Positions 24,707 to 34,037 are shown, counted from the first letter of the stretch. The stretch: 64,000 bases of DNA from Tabrizicola aquatica (GCF_002900975.1 NZ_PJON01000001.1:682001-746000), one strand, 5' to 3'. Program-made: numbers and translations. The notes: generated by a model not told the origin, from the sequence alone.

Positions 24707-25015
24707 TCAGTTCACGCGGGCGCAGTCGAACTGGTCGCCCGTGGTGCCGGAGACCCAGGTCATGCCCGTGTCGGTGACCAACGCCAGACCGATGCGATAG
24801 CCGCCCTCGATGAACAGGGTGTAGTTGTCGGTGTCCTGATCGACGGCAAGGATGCGATAGGTCTCGGACCCGTTGTTGTAGGTGGTGTTGGTGAAGCTGA
24901 ACACCGCCACGCCGCAATCCCAGCTGCCGACGAAGGGATAGGGTTCCACGGGCGGCGCGGGTTCGGTGCAGGCCGCAAGCGGCAGAAGCATCAGAAGGGC
25001 CGGGGCAATCCGCAT
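24707..25015 (-). CDS. Small putative lipoprotein
   Basis: 102 residues beginning MRIAPALLMLLPLAACTEPA: a lipoprotein signal with lipobox LAAC (Cys16), followed by a Pro-rich linker and a small beta-rich domain (WDCGVAVFSFTNTTYNNG) with two further Cys that could form a disulfide. Function unknown. It is 56 nt upstream of ridA on the same strand. Confidence 0.7.
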   Translation of the reverse strand: MRIAPALLMLLPLAACTEPAPPVEPYPFVGSWDCGVAVFSFTNTTYNNGSETYRILAVDQDTDNYTLFIEGGYRIGLALVTDTGMTWVSGTTGDQFDCARVN

Positions 25016-25142
25016 GGTCGCGCCTTTCGCTGGGACGCCGCCTGCCTAGCAAGGCCCGAGGCGCGCGGCAAGCGGATGCGGACTTGCAATGCCCCCCGCA
25101 TCGGCGCAAAGAGTTCCCGTTTCACTCCATGGGAGCAGGACC

Positions 25143-26171
25143 ATGACCCATCGCATCGCCATCCTCGGGGCCTCGGGCTATACGGGGGCCGAGCTTGTCC
25201 GCCTGATCGCGACGCATCCGTCGATGCAGATCGTGGCGCTGTCGGCCGACCGCAAGGCGGGCATGTCGATGGCCGAGGTGTTCCCCTTCCTGCGGCATCT
25301 GGACCTGCCCCGGCTGGTGAAGATCGACGAGATCGATTTTTCGACCGTGGACCTGTGCTTTTGCGCGCTGCCGCATGCGACCACGCAAGAGGTGATCGCC
25401 AAGCTGCCGCGCAATCTGCGGATCGTGGACCTGAGCGCCGACTTCCGCCTGCGCGACCCGGCGGAATATGCCAAGTGGTATGGCCAGCCGCACACGGCGG
25501 TCGAGATCCAGAAGGAAGCGGTCTATGGCCTGACCGAGTTCTACCGCGACGAGATCAAGGCAGCGCGGCTGGTCGCCGGCACGGGCTGCAATGCGGCGAC
25601 CGGGCAATTCGCGCTGCGGCCATTGATCGCGGCGGGGGTGATCGATCTGGACGATATCCTGATCGACCTGAAGGCTGGGGTCTCGGGCGCGGGGCGGTCG
25701 TTGAAGGAAAACCTGCTGCATGCCGAGCTGTCGGGCGGCACCCATGCCTATTCGGCCGGCGGCAAGCACCGGCATCTGGGCGAGTTCGACCAGGAGTTTT
25801 CCAAGGTCGCCGGGCGGCCGGTGCAGGTGCAGTTCACGCCGCATCTTCTGCCGATGAACCGGGGCATCCTGGCGACGGTCTATGTCAAGGGCGACGCGAA
25901 GATCGTGCATCAGACCCTTGAAAAGGCCTATGAAAACGAGCCCTTCCTGCGCGTCCTGCCATTCGGCTTGCTGCCGTCCACCCGCGACATTGCCGGGTCG
26001 AACTTCTGCCATCTGGGCGTGATCGGCGACCGGACCCCGGGCCGGGCGGTGGTGGTGGCGGTGCTGGACAACCTGACCAAGGGCAGCTCGGGCCAGGCGA
26101 TCCAGAACGCGAACCTGATGCTGGGCCTGCCCGAGACCGAAGGGCTGATGCTGGCGCCGGTCTTTCCGTAA
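25143..26171 (+). CDS. argC: N-acetyl-gamma-glutamyl-phosphate reductase
   Basis: NADPH-dependent third step of arginine synthesis. 342 residues from ATG 25143 ([19 protein letters not shown], the Rossmann motif). Active-site Cys in [12 protein letters not shown] (about residue 147). The frame continues upstream to 25089 without an obvious ribosome site; GGAGCAGGACC precedes the chosen ATG. It stands apart from other arg genes except argS 1.9 kb downstream. Confidence 0.95.
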   Translation: MTHRIAILGASGYTGAELVRLIATHPSMQIVALSADRKAGMSMAEVFPFLRHLDLPRLVKIDEIDFSTVDLCFCALPHATTQEVIAKLPRNLRIVDLSADFRLRDPAEYAKWYGQPHTAVEIQKEAVYGLTEFYRDEIKAARLVAGTGCNAATGQFALRPLIAAGVIDLDDILIDLKAGVSGAGRSLKENLLHAELSGGTHAYSAGGKHRHLGEFDQEFSKVAGRPVQVQFTPHLLPMNRGILATVYVKGDAKIVHQTLEKAYENEPFLRVLPFGLLPSTRDIAGSNFCHLGVIGDRTPGRAVVVAVLDNLTKGSSGQAIQNANLMLGLPETEGLMLAPVFP

Positions 26172-26246
26172 GGCCGGCTCGTCGTGCGTCTTCGACGTCT
26201 CCTCGCGGGGGCATCGGCGGGTGATGAAGTGATCTAGGAACGGGAC

Positions 26247-26260
26247 TTGACGCGGGTCAA
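26247..26260. promoter_or_regulatory. FNR/FnrL-type box upstream of ccmE
   Basis: TTGAC-GCGG-GTCAA, an exact fit to TTGAY-N4-RTCAA used by FnrL in Rhodobacter. Its centre (26253.5) is about 60 nt before the ccmE start. If used at -41.5, transcription would start near 26295 and CATAGG (26283-26288) would be the -10. Low-oxygen induction of cytochrome c maturation would make sense. Confidence 0.6.
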
Positions 26261-26314
26261 GGCATCCCCACCTTGGACATGGCATAGGCCGGGGAACGGC
26301 AAAGGATGCGGGCG

Positions 26315-26797
26315 ATGGTCGAGAAGAAGGAATTCCGGGGCCTGAAAGGGCTGAAGAAGCAGCGGCGCATCCAGATCGTTGCGCTGGCCGCCGTGGCACT
26401 GATCGGCGCCACGGGGTTGGTCGGCTATGCGATGCGCGACGGGATCAACTTCTTCCGCTCGCCCAGCCAGGTCCTGTCGGAACCCCCGGAAACGGGCGAA
26501 ACCTTCCGCATTGGCGGGCTGGTAGTCGAAGGCTCGATCATCCGGGGCGAGGGGACCGAGGTCGCTTTTGCTGTCACCGACACCAATGCGACGGTCCCGG
26601 TGCGCTATAACGGCATCCTGCCGGACCTGTTCGCCGAAGGGCAGGGGATGGTGGCGCTGGGACGGATGGAGGGCGAAACCTTCGTCGCCACCGAAGTGCT
26701 GGCCAAGCATGACGAGACCTATATGCCGAAGGAAGTGGTCGACGCGCTGAAAGAGCAGGGCGTCTACGTCGACCCCAACGCCCCGCCGGAAAGCTGA
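26315..26797 (+). CDS. ccmE: Cytochrome c maturation heme chaperone CcmE
   Basis: Periplasmic, membrane-anchored carrier that covalently holds heme before transfer to apocytochromes. About 160 residues: basic N-terminus, one membrane helix (IQIVALAAVALIGATGLVGY), OB-fold domain (FRIGGLVVEGSI, VPVRYNGILPDLFAEGQGMV), and the heme-binding motif LAKHDETYMP (His covalently binds heme). ATG 26315 has AAAGG nine nt upstream; ATG 26306 is the alternative. It is alone here rather than with ccmF/H. Confidence 0.95.
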   Translation: MVEKKEFRGLKGLKKQRRIQIVALAAVALIGATGLVGYAMRDGINFFRSPSQVLSEPPETGETFRIGGLVVEGSIIRGEGTEVAFAVTDTNATVPVRYNGILPDLFAEGQGMVALGRMEGETFVATEVLAKHDETYMPKEVVDALKEQGVYVDPNAPPES

Positions 26798-26819
26798 CCG
26801 CGCGCTGTGCAGAGGCCGC

Positions 26820-26832
26820 GTTAACCGCGGTT
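26820..26832. promoter_or_regulatory. CtrA half-site overlapping a 10-bp palindrome
   Basis: GTTAACC (26820-26826) is a CtrA half-site, and AACCGCGGTT (26823-26832) is a perfect palindrome over it. The spacing TTAA-N7-TTGC is a degenerate full box. It lies 34 nt before the endolysin ATG. GTA lysis genes in Rhodobacter capsulatus are under CtrA-linked control; the role here is inferred. Confidence 0.4.
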
Positions 26833-26866
26833 TGCAAGGCTGTCCCCGGGTTGAACGGGGGTGCCG

Positions 26867-27478
26867 ATGCCGGATGTTCGTCAGATTGCCGCAGAGATCG
26901 TGGGGCGCGAGGGTGGGTTTGTCGATGATCCGGACGATCCCGGTGGCGCGACCAATCACGGGGTGACGATCCACACGCTGCGGCGCCTTGGCATCGACGT
27001 GAACCGCGATACGCGGATCGATGTGGCGGACGTGAAGGCCCTGACCCGGAAACAGGCGGTCGAGATTTACCTGGAGCATTACTACACCCGCCCCGGCATC
27101 GCGGCCCTGCCCGAGGCGCTGCAGGCCAGCCTGTTCGACATGTATGTGAACGCCGGCGGTAACGCGGTGAAGATCCTGCAGCGGCTGCTGACCGACATGG
27201 GCTTTCCCTGCGACCCGGACGGGCAAATCGGGCCGCAGACGATCCGCGCGGCGCAGATGGCGCATGAGGCGGCACCGTCGCATCTGGTCGATGCCTATGG
27301 GATCGCGCGGCGGAACTACTACTACGCGATTGCCGACAAGCGCCCGGCCAGCCGCAAGTTCGCCCGCCGCAAGGATGGCGGAAAGGGCGGTTGGATCACC
27401 CGGGCCGAGGAATTCATCTCGCCGAAGTATCACCTGACCGAGGCGCAGCACCGGGCGCGGGTGGCGGCATGGGGGTGA
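26867..27478 (+). CDS. GH108 endolysin (N-acetylmuramidase), GTA-lysis type
   Basis: 203 residues. The N-terminal glycoside hydrolase 108 domain has the catalytic-Glu motif GREGGFVDDPDDPGGATNHG (about residues 14-33) and LEHYYTRPGIAALP. The C-terminal half is a peptidoglycan-binding-3-like domain (PCDPDGQIGPQTIRAAQ, YYYAIADKRPASRKFA). No signal peptide, so export would depend on the holin. ATG 26867 is preferred over GTG 26861, which sits on top of the GGGGG ribosome site. The holin gene follows 4 nt later. Such pairs serve prophage or GTA release; no other phage genes are near. Confidence 0.88.
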   Translation: MPDVRQIAAEIVGREGGFVDDPDDPGGATNHGVTIHTLRRLGIDVNRDTRIDVADVKALTRKQAVEIYLEHYYTRPGIAALPEALQASLFDMYVNAGGNAVKILQRLLTDMGFPCDPDGQIGPQTIRAAQMAHEAAPSHLVDAYGIARRNYYYAIADKRPASRKFARRKDGGKGGWITRAEEFISPKYHLTEAQHRARVAAWG

Positions 27479-27482
27479 AGGG

Positions 27483-27959
27483 ATGGGGGGAGTGATCGGC
27501 AAGCTGATCGGGACCCCGGCGGCGGTCTCGGCCCTGGGCGAGGCGGCGCAGGGTGTGGCGGAGGTGTTCATTCCTTCGGCCACCAAGCGGATGGAACTGT
27601 CGGCCGAGGCGCAGATGGCGGCCTTGCGGCAGTTGGGCGAGGAGTATCAGCATCCGGCCTTAAGCTGGTTCGACCGGATGGTGAACGGGTTGAACCGCCT
27701 GCCGCGGCCTTGCCTCGCCTTCGGGACGCTGGGGCTTTTCACCTATGCGATGGTCGATCCCGAGGCCTTTGCCAAGCGGATGGTTGGGTTGAACGCGGTG
27801 CCCGAGCCGCTGTGGTGGTTGCTGGGCGCGATCGTCGCTTTCTACTTCGGGGCGCGCGAAACGCATTACTTTCGCAACCGGGCGGTGATCTCGCCCTTTA
27901 CCGCGTCGGGGGCGGTGCCCGAGGAGAATGCGGCGCTGGACGAATGGCGGCGGGGCTGA
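27483..27959 (+). CDS. GTA-type holin (3TM holin family)
   Basis: 158 residues like the GTA_holin_3TM family. The N-terminus looks amphipathic, with KLIGTPAAVSALGEAAQGV, and two clear membrane segments follow: PCLAFGTLGLFTYAMV (about 76-91) and LWWLLGAIVAFYFGA (about 109-123). C-terminal tail soluble. ATG 27483 has little room for a ribosome site after the endolysin stop; GTG 27492 behind GGGGGG is an alternative. Likely makes membrane holes for the endolysin. Confidence 0.82.
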   Translation: MGGVIGKLIGTPAAVSALGEAAQGVAEVFIPSATKRMELSAEAQMAALRQLGEEYQHPALSWFDRMVNGLNRLPRPCLAFGTLGLFTYAMVDPEAFAKRMVGLNAVPEPLWWLLGAIVAFYFGARETHYFRNRAVISPFTASGAVPEENAALDEWRRG

Positions 27960-27982
27960 CCCCGCCGCCAAGCCTTGACCGT

Positions 27983-28024
27983 CGATCCCTGAACCCCGAT
28001 CCTTGACCCGCCGATCCTTGACCT
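27983..28024. repeat. Three near-identical 13-mers before argS
   Basis: CGATCC(C/T)TGA(A/C)CC/T occurs at 27983, 27997 and 28012 (14-15-nt spacing), with a partial CTTGACC at 27973. The group lies in the 112-nt gap between holin and argS. It may be slippage or a multi-copy binding site. Confidence 0.55.
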
Positions 28025-28071
28025 CTGAGCGGGCCTCTGGCATGGCCAAGGGGCTAAGAGGATGTGATCAA

Positions 28072-29817
28072 ATGAACCTGTTCGCCGATATCCGTGAGCT
28101 TGTGGTGGCCGAATTGCAGGCCCTGATGGCCGAGGGCGCGCTGCCCCAGGGCCTGGACCTGGCCGGCGTGGCCGTAGAGCCGCCGCGCGATGCGGGACAT
28201 GGCGACATGGCGACCAACGCGGCGATGGTGCTGGCGAAGCCGGCCGGGATGCAGCCGCGCGCGATTGCCGATGCGCTGGCGGCCCGGCTGATGGCCGATC
28301 CCCGGATCGCCGGGGCCGATGTGGCGGGGCCGGGGTTCCTGAACCTGCGGCTGGAGCCCGCCGCCTGGCAAGGGCTGGTGCGCGAAGTGCTGGTGCAGGG
28401 CACGCAATACGGCCGCTCGACCCTGGGGCAGGGGCGCCGGGTGAACGTGGAGTTCGTCAGCGCCAACCCGACCGGCCCGATGCATGTGGCCCATGCGCGC
28501 GGCGCGGTCGTCGGCGACGCGCTGGCGGCGCTGCTGGCCTTTGCGGGCTATCAGGTGACGCGCGAATACTACATCAACGACGGCGGCGGGCAGGTCGATG
28601 TGCTGGCCCGCAGCGCCTTTGAACGCTACCGCGAGGCGCATGGCCTGTCGCCCGAGATTGCCGAAGGGCTGTATCCGGGCGACTATCTGATCCCGGTGGG
28701 GACCGCGCTGAAGGACAAGTACGGCGCCAGCCTTCTGGACCAGCCGGAAAGCGTCTGGCTGGCCGATGTGCGGGTCTTTGCCACCGACATGATGATGGCG
28801 ATGATCCGCGAGGATCTGGCGGCGCTTGGCGTCGAGATGGACGTCTATTCGTCGGAGAAGGCCCTGTACGGCACCGGCCAGATCGAGGCCGCGCTGGAAC
28901 GGCTGCGGGCGCTGGACCTGATCTACTCGGGCACGCTGGAGCCGCCGAAGGGCAAGGCCCCCGAGGATTGGGAGCCGCGCGAGCAGACCCTGTTCCGCTC
29001 CACCGCCTTTGGTGATGATCAGGATCGGCCGGTGCAGAAATCCGATGGCGCGTGGACCTATTTCGCGCCCGATATCGCCTATCACTACAACAAGGTCGTG
29101 CGCGGCTTTGATGAGCTGATCAACATCTTCGGCGCGGACCATTCCGGCTATGTCAAACGGCTGAAGGCGGTGGTCAGCGCCCTGTCCGAGAACCGCGTCA
29201 CGCTGGACATCAAGCTGATCCAGCTGGTCAAGCTTCTGAAAGGCGGCCAGATCGTCAAGATGTCGAAGCGGGCGGGGACATTCGTCACCCTGCGCGATCT
29301 GATCGACGAGGTCGGGCCGGACGTGGTGCGCTTTGTGATGCTGACGCGCAAGAACGATGTGGCGCTGGATTTCGACTTTGACAAGGTGACCGAACAGTCG
29401 AAGGACAACCCGGTTTTCTATGTGCAATACGCCAATGCGCGGGTGAATTCGATCCTGCGGAAAGCGCGCAGCGACGCAAGCCTTGATGTCAGTGATGCGG
29501 CCCTGTCGGCGGCACATCTGGTGCATCTGGGGCATGAGGCCGAGCTGGAGGTGATCCGCAAGCTGGGCGAATGGCCCCGGCTGGTCGAAATCGCCGCCAA
29601 GGGGCACGAGCCGCACCGCGTTGCCTTCTATCTGTACGAGCTGGCCTCGGACTTCCACGGGCTGTGGAACAAGGGCAATGACGACGACTCCTTGCGCTTC
29701 CTGCAAGAGGATGCGGCGGTTTCGACGGCAAAAATCGCCCTCGCACGCGCTGTGGGCGTTGTTATTTGCGCCGGTCTTGGTATCCTTGGCGTTACCCCGG
29801 TCGAGGAAATGCGCTGA
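28072..29817 (+). CDS. argS: Arginyl-tRNA synthetase
   Basis: Class I aminoacyl-tRNA synthetase, 581 residues from ATG 28072 ([10 protein letters not shown]), with AAGAGGA nine nt upstream; a larger open frame starts at 28003 but adds implausible sequence. The HIGH motif is HVAH in [20 protein letters not shown] and KMSK is present in [11 protein letters not shown]. The N-terminal Arg-specific domain ([18 protein letters not shown]) and C-terminal DALR anticodon domain are complete. Confidence 0.97.
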   Translation: MNLFADIRELVVAELQALMAEGALPQGLDLAGVAVEPPRDAGHGDMATNAAMVLAKPAGMQPRAIADALAARLMADPRIAGADVAGPGFLNLRLEPAAWQGLVREVLVQGTQYGRSTLGQGRRVNVEFVSANPTGPMHVAHARGAVVGDALAALLAFAGYQVTREYYINDGGGQVDVLARSAFERYREAHGLSPEIAEGLYPGDYLIPVGTALKDKYGASLLDQPESVWLADVRVFATDMMMAMIREDLAALGVEMDVYSSEKALYGTGQIEAALERLRALDLIYSGTLEPPKGKAPEDWEPREQTLFRSTAFGDDQDRPVQKSDGAWTYFAPDIAYHYNKVVRGFDELINIFGADHSGYVKRLKAVVSALSENRVTLDIKLIQLVKLLKGGQIVKMSKRAGTFVTLRDLIDEVGPDVVRFVMLTRKNDVALDFDFDKVTEQSKDNPVFYVQYANARVNSILRKARSDASLDVSDAALSAAHLVHLGHEAELEVIRKLGEWPRLVEIAAKGHEPHRVAFYLYELASDFHGLWNKGNDDDSLRFLQEDAAVSTAKIALARAVGVVICAGLGILGVTPVEEMR

Positions 29818-29889
29818 CGAATGGCGACCCGCCGGGTGTGAGGCGTGAATGCAGGGACGGACGAACCGTCCCGCAGGCAGGGGCAGCAG

Positions 29890-30831
29890 ATGGCGGATGC
29901 GGATTTTGACGGGCTTCAGGGCTATGGCCGTACTGCCGGCCCGAAGGCGGCCCGGCTGGTGACCCTTGCCGGGGCCGTGGCCTCGGTGGCGCTGGTCGTG
30001 GGCATGGGGGTCTGGGGCTATCAGCTTGCGGTGCGGGATGTGCGCGGCGTGCCGGTGATCCAGGCGCTGGAGGGGCCGATGCGCATCGCGCCGGCTGACC
30101 CGGGGGGCGAGATTGCTGATCACCAGGGCCTGGCGGTGAACACCGTGGCTGCGGTCGGCGTGGCCGCACCGCCGCCGGAAAAGCTGATCCTTGCCCCGCG
30201 TCCGGTGGACCTGGCCGAAGAGGATACCGCGGGCCTGGCGGGCTTGTCGCCCTTGCCGCCCGAGCTTGCGGCTGCGACTGCTGTCGCCGCGCCAGCCTCG
30301 GCCGCCGACCTTGCCGTTGCCGCCGCCCCGCCGACCGAAAGCGCCAGCCCGACCGAGGTGGCGATCGACGCGGCCCTGGCTGAAGCTCTGGGCGAGATCC
30401 CGCCCGAGGCGTTGGAGCCGGTCGCCGCCCTGCCGGACGTGGTGCAGGACCCGGTGCCTGCGGGCGCGATGGCCGTCTCGCCCCGCCCGAAGGCGCGCCC
30501 CGGCAGCCGCGCCGCGCCTGAACCGCAACCCGCCGTGGCGTTGGAGGCCCCGAACGAGATCGACCCCGCGACGATCCCGGCCGGTACGCGGCTGGTCCAG
30601 TTCGGCGCCTTTGACACCGAGGATCAGGCGCGGGCGGAATGGGTGCGGCTGTCTGGCCAGTTCGGCGAGTTGATGGGGGGCAAGGGCATGGTGCTGCAAC
30701 CGGCCGAAAGCGGCGGGCGCACCTTCTATCGCCTGCGCGCCCACGGGTTCGACGACGAGGCCGACGCGCGCCGCTTCTGCTCGGCCTTCGTTGCGCAAAG
30801 TGCCACCTGCATCCCGGTCCCGCAGCGATGA
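29890..30831 (+). CDS. SPOR-domain protein, single-pass membrane
   Basis: About 313 residues from ATG 29890 (MADADFDGLQGYGRTAG), with AGGGGCAG before it; a GTG at 29845 is possible. A single membrane helix (LAGAVASVALVVGMGVWGY, about residues 26-44), a long Ala/Pro-rich periplasmic linker, and a C-terminal SPOR domain (LVQFGAFDTEDQARAEWVRL ... CIPVPQR). SPOR domains bind denuded septal glycan. The stop overlaps nagZ in ATGA, so this is an operon with cell-wall recycling. Confidence 0.88.
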   Translation: MADADFDGLQGYGRTAGPKAARLVTLAGAVASVALVVGMGVWGYQLAVRDVRGVPVIQALEGPMRIAPADPGGEIADHQGLAVNTVAAVGVAAPPPEKLILAPRPVDLAEEDTAGLAGLSPLPPELAAATAVAAPASAADLAVAAAPPTESASPTEVAIDAALAEALGEIPPEALEPVAALPDVVQDPVPAGAMAVSPRPKARPGSRAAPEPQPAVALEAPNEIDPATIPAGTRLVQFGAFDTEDQARAEWVRLSGQFGELMGGKGMVLQPAESGGRTFYRLRAHGFDDEADARRFCSAFVAQSATCIPVPQR

Positions 30832-31814
30832 GCCTGGGTCGCGGCGCGACCATCTTCAGCTGCGCGGGTCCGGCGCTGTTGCCAGAGGAACGCGCCTTCT
30901 TCCGTGAGGCGGACCCGTTCGGCTTTATTCTGTTCGCGCGGAATATCGAGGCGCCGAAACAGGTTGCGCGCCTGACCGCATCCTTGCGCGACGCCGTCGG
31001 CCGCGACGCGCCGATCCTGGTGGATCAAGAGGGCGGCCGCGTCCAGCGCCTGCGCACGCCCCATTGGCGCGAGTGGGAGCCGCCCCTGGACACGGTGCTG
31101 GCTGACCCGGCGACCGCTGCCGAGCGGATGCGCCGCCGGATGGCAGTCATCGGGGCGGAACTGCGCGCGGTCGGGATCGACGCGAACTGCGCACCCCTGG
31201 CCGACGTGGCGCGGGACGGCACGCATCCTTTCCTTCGCAACCGCTGCTACGGGACCGATCCCGAAACCGTCGCCCTTGTCGCCCGCGCGGTGGCCGACGG
31301 GCTGCTGTCGGCGGGCGTCCTGCCAGTGCTGAAGCACCTTCCCGGACATGGCCTGTCGCATGTCGACTCGCACCTGGACCTACCGGTGGTGGATCTGGGG
31401 CTTGAGGCGCTGCGTGCCGTCGATTTCGCGCCGTTCCGGGCGTTGAACGACCTGCCGATGGCGATGACCGCGCATCTGGTGTTCCAGGCGCTGGACCCCG
31501 ACCAGCCGGCGACGCAATCGCCCGTGATGATCCGCCTGATCCGCGAGGAGATCGGGTTTCAGGGCCTCTTGATGACCGACGACCTGAACATGCAGGCGCT
31601 GGCGGGAACGCTGGCCGACCGCACCGCGCGCAGCCTGGTTGCCGGCTGCGACATCGCGCTGCACTGCAAGGGCGACCTGGCCGAGATGCAGGAGGTCGCC
31701 GCCGCAGCGGGGCAGATGGGTCCGGCCGCCCTGGACCGCGCCCGCGCTGCGCTGGCCGCGCGACCTGCGGCGGGCCTCAGCCTGGCCCAGGCGCTGGAGG
31801 CTCTGGATGGCTGA
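30828..31814 (+). CDS. nagZ: Beta-N-acetylhexosaminidase NagZ
   Basis: GH3 enzyme that removes GlcNAc from anhydromuropeptides in wall recycling, cytoplasmic. 328 residues. Motifs: ILVDQEGGRVQRL (about residue 61), KHLPGHG with the catalytic-loop His, then DSHLDLPVVD. Catalytic Asp in LLMTDDLNMQA. ATG 30828 overlaps the SPOR gene stop (ATGA); its end overlaps scpA by 8 nt. Confidence 0.95.
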   Translation: MSLGRGATIFSCAGPALLPEERAFFREADPFGFILFARNIEAPKQVARLTASLRDAVGRDAPILVDQEGGRVQRLRTPHWREWEPPLDTVLADPATAAERMRRRMAVIGAELRAVGIDANCAPLADVARDGTHPFLRNRCYGTDPETVALVARAVADGLLSAGVLPVLKHLPGHGLSHVDSHLDLPVVDLGLEALRAVDFAPFRALNDLPMAMTAHLVFQALDPDQPATQSPVMIRLIREEIGFQGLLMTDDLNMQALAGTLADRTARSLVAGCDIALHCKGDLAEMQEVAAAAGQMGPAALDRARAALAARPAAGLSLAQALEALDG

Positions 31815-32592
31815 CCCTTGGGACCAGCCTGAACGCATCGCGCCCGAGGAACGGCTGGCGGCCGAGGCGCTGATCGTCGATGTGGACGGGTTCGAGGGGC
31901 CGCTGGACCTTCTTTTGACGCTGAGCCGCACGCAGAAGGTGGACCTGCGCAAGATCTCGGTCCTGCAACTGGCCGAGCAGTACCTGGGTTTCGTTGAACG
32001 CGCCCGGACCTTAAGGATCGAACTTGCGGCGGATTACCTGGTGATGGCGGCCTGGCTTGCGTTCCTGAAATCGCGCCTCCTGCTGCCGCCCGAACCCGGC
32101 GAGGCGGGACCAAGCGCCGAGGATCTGGCCGCGCACCTGGCCTTTCAGCTGGAACGCCTGCAGGCGATGCGCGATGCGGCGGCCCGGTTGATGGCGCGCG
32201 ACCAGAAGGGCCGCGACTTCTTTGCCCGGGGCCTGCCCGAGGACATGACGCATCACCGCAAGGTGACCTGGACGGCCACGCTTCTGGACCTGATGCGCGC
32301 CTATGCCCAAATCCGCACCAAGGATGAATTCCGCCCCTTTGTCCTGGACCGCGAGCATGTCTACACCATGGAACAGGCGCTGGACCGGATGCGGGGCCTG
32401 ATCGGCTATGCCGGCGATTGGGCCAGCCTGACCAGCTTTCTGCCCGAAGGCTGGGACGTGACGCCGATGGCCCGCCGCTCGGCACTCGCGGCGCATTTCG
32501 CGGCGGTGCTGGAGATGGCCAAGCGCGGCCAGGTCACCCTGCGTCAGGGCGAGACCTTCGCGCCCATCGAACTTCGCCGGAGGGACGCATGA
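31807..32592 (+). CDS. scpA: Segregation and condensation protein A
   Basis: Kleisin subunit of the SMC-ScpAB chromosome condensin. 261 residues; N-terminal signature VDGFEGPLDLLLTLSRTQKV (about 25-44) with KISVLQLAEQYL, an acidic middle, and the C-terminal winged-helix part contacting SMC. ATG 31807 lies within nagZ (8-nt overlap). The smc gene is not in the window. Confidence 0.95.
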   Translation: MADPWDQPERIAPEERLAAEALIVDVDGFEGPLDLLLTLSRTQKVDLRKISVLQLAEQYLGFVERARTLRIELAADYLVMAAWLAFLKSRLLLPPEPGEAGPSAEDLAAHLAFQLERLQAMRDAAARLMARDQKGRDFFARGLPEDMTHHRKVTWTATLLDLMRAYAQIRTKDEFRPFVLDREHVYTMEQALDRMRGLIGYAGDWASLTSFLPEGWDVTPMARRSALAAHFAAVLEMAKRGQVTLRQGETFAPIELRRRDA

Positions 32593-33221
32593 GCGAGGAA
32601 CAAAGCCTGTTCGACGCCCCCCCGATGGGCGAGCAGGAACGGATGGTCGAGGCGATCCTGTTTGCCAGCGCCGAGCCCGTCACCGTGGCTGAACTTGAGG
32701 CGCGGATGCCGCATGGCGCCGACCCGGCCGAGGCGCTGGTCTACCTGCGCAAGCGGTACGAGGGCAGGGGGGTGAACCTGGTCAAGGTCGGCGACGCCTG
32801 GGCCTTCCGCACCGCGCCCGACCTTGGCTTCCTGATGCAGCGCGAGACGGTCGAGACGCGGAAACTGTCGCGCGCCGCGATCGAGACCCTGGCCATCGTT
32901 GCCTATCACCAGCCGGTGACTCGCGCGGAAATCGAGGAAATCCGCGGGGTTGCGGTCAGCCGGGGCACCGTTGACCAACTGATGGAGTTGGAGTGGATTC
33001 GCTTGGGCCGCCGGCGGATGACGCCGGGCCGGCCAGTGACCTTTGTGGTCACGGAACAGTTCCTGGACCATTTCGGCCTGGAATCCGCCCGCGACTTGCC
33101 GGGCCTGAAAGAGTTGCGCGCAGCGGGGCTTCTGGACAGCCGCCCCTTGCCGGGGCAATCCGCCACCCCAGATGATGACGACGGCGTGCAGGCCGGACAA
33201 AGTGAGCTGTTCGAGGATTAG
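32589..33221 (+). CDS. scpB: Segregation and condensation protein B
   Basis: Partner of ScpA, two winged-helix domains. 210 residues; VEAILFASAEPVTVAEL (about 17-33), then LSRAAIETLAIVAYHQPVTR and IRGVAVSRGTVDQLMELEWI, diagnostic for ScpB. ATG 32589 overlaps the scpA stop (ATGA). The acidic tail (TPDDDDGVQAGQSELFED) is unusually long. Confidence 0.96.
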   Translation: MSEEQSLFDAPPMGEQERMVEAILFASAEPVTVAELEARMPHGADPAEALVYLRKRYEGRGVNLVKVGDAWAFRTAPDLGFLMQRETVETRKLSRAAIETLAIVAYHQPVTRAEIEEIRGVAVSRGTVDQLMELEWIRLGRRRMTPGRPVTFVVTEQFLDHFGLESARDLPGLKELRAAGLLDSRPLPGQSATPDDDDGVQAGQSELFED

Positions 33222-33232
33222 GAAAGACCGCA

Positions 33233-33433
33233 ATGGACTGGAATCGGCTGATCAACATGGTGACGCGGATGTTCCTGCGCAAAGCGGTGAACAAGGGCAT
33301 CGATTTCGCGGCGCGGCGCGGCAAGTCCCCGGCCACACTTACGCCCGAGGATCGCCAGCGCGCGCAATCCGCCAAGGAAATGGCCGACAAGGCCAAGAAA
33401 GCCGCGCGGATTGGCCGGCGTTTCATGAAGTAA
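33233..33433 (+). CDS. Small basic conserved protein
   Basis: 66 residues, Lys/Arg-rich, no signal peptide or membrane helix: MDWNRLINMVTRMFLRKAVN at the start and AKKAARIGRRFMK at the end. It starts 11 nt after scpB, so probably in the same transcript. Function unknown; no family recognised. Confidence 0.7.
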   Translation: MDWNRLINMVTRMFLRKAVNKGIDFAARRGKSPATLTPEDRQRAQSAKEMADKAKKAARIGRRFMK

Positions 33434-33461
33434 TTCAGGGGGTTGCGGCGATCTTCTCAGG

Positions 33462-34037
33462 CTACTGTCGCAAGATCAGCCGGTTGCCGGCAAATTCCAT
33501 GCGGAACTGGTCCAGATATTCCATCCCCAGAAGCGAGCCCTTCATCTCGCCCTCGGTCACGAAGGCGCGGAAATCCCGGTTCTCGAAGGGCCCAAGTTGC
33601 ACCAGCGGCAGCGTGACCCGCGCGGTGCGGACCACGCCATTGGCAGTAAAGGCCTCGCCCAGGAACATCAGGCTGTCGTGGGTGATCCCCAGCGCCTCGG
33701 CATCCTGACGGGCCAGAACCATGCCGCTGGCGCCGGTGTCGACCATGAAGGGGACCGGGGTGCCATTGATCGTCAGCGTCAGATAGTAATGCCCATCCGA
33801 GGCGCGCGGCACCTCGACCGTGCCGTCCTGCGCCACGGCCTGCACCGGCATCACATCATTGCGGATGTCGCCCCAAAGCCCGTAACCGGCCACGACGCCC
33901 ACGAAGATCAGGCCCCAGGCCATCGCCATGCGCAGCGCCTGGCCCATACGCTGGCGAAACTCGACCAAGACCCAGCCGCCAAGCGCGACCAGGATGATCG
34001 CCAGATAGCCCACGCGGGCCAGGGTTTCACCGTCCAT
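33462..34037 (-). CDS. Membrane-anchored retropepsin-like aspartic protease
   Basis: Clan AA (retropepsin-like) aspartic protease of the proteobacterial membrane type. 191 residues from ATG 34037 (MDGETLARVGYLAII), preceded by GGAGG. Two N-terminal membrane segments (YLAIILVALGGWVLV and MAWGLIFVGVVAGYG), then one protease domain with catalytic DTGASG (about residue 107). One such domain must dimerise to form the active site. The domain probably faces the periplasm. Physiological target unknown. Convergent with the small gene after scpB. Confidence 0.85.
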   Translation of the reverse strand: MDGETLARVGYLAIILVALGGWVLVEFRQRMGQALRMAMAWGLIFVGVVAGYGLWGDIRNDVMPVQAVAQDGTVEVPRASDGHYYLTLTINGTPVPFMVDTGASGMVLARQDAEALGITHDSLMFLGEAFTANGVVRTARVTLPLVQLGPFENRDFRAFVTEGEMKGSLLGMEYLDQFRMEFAGNRLILRQ

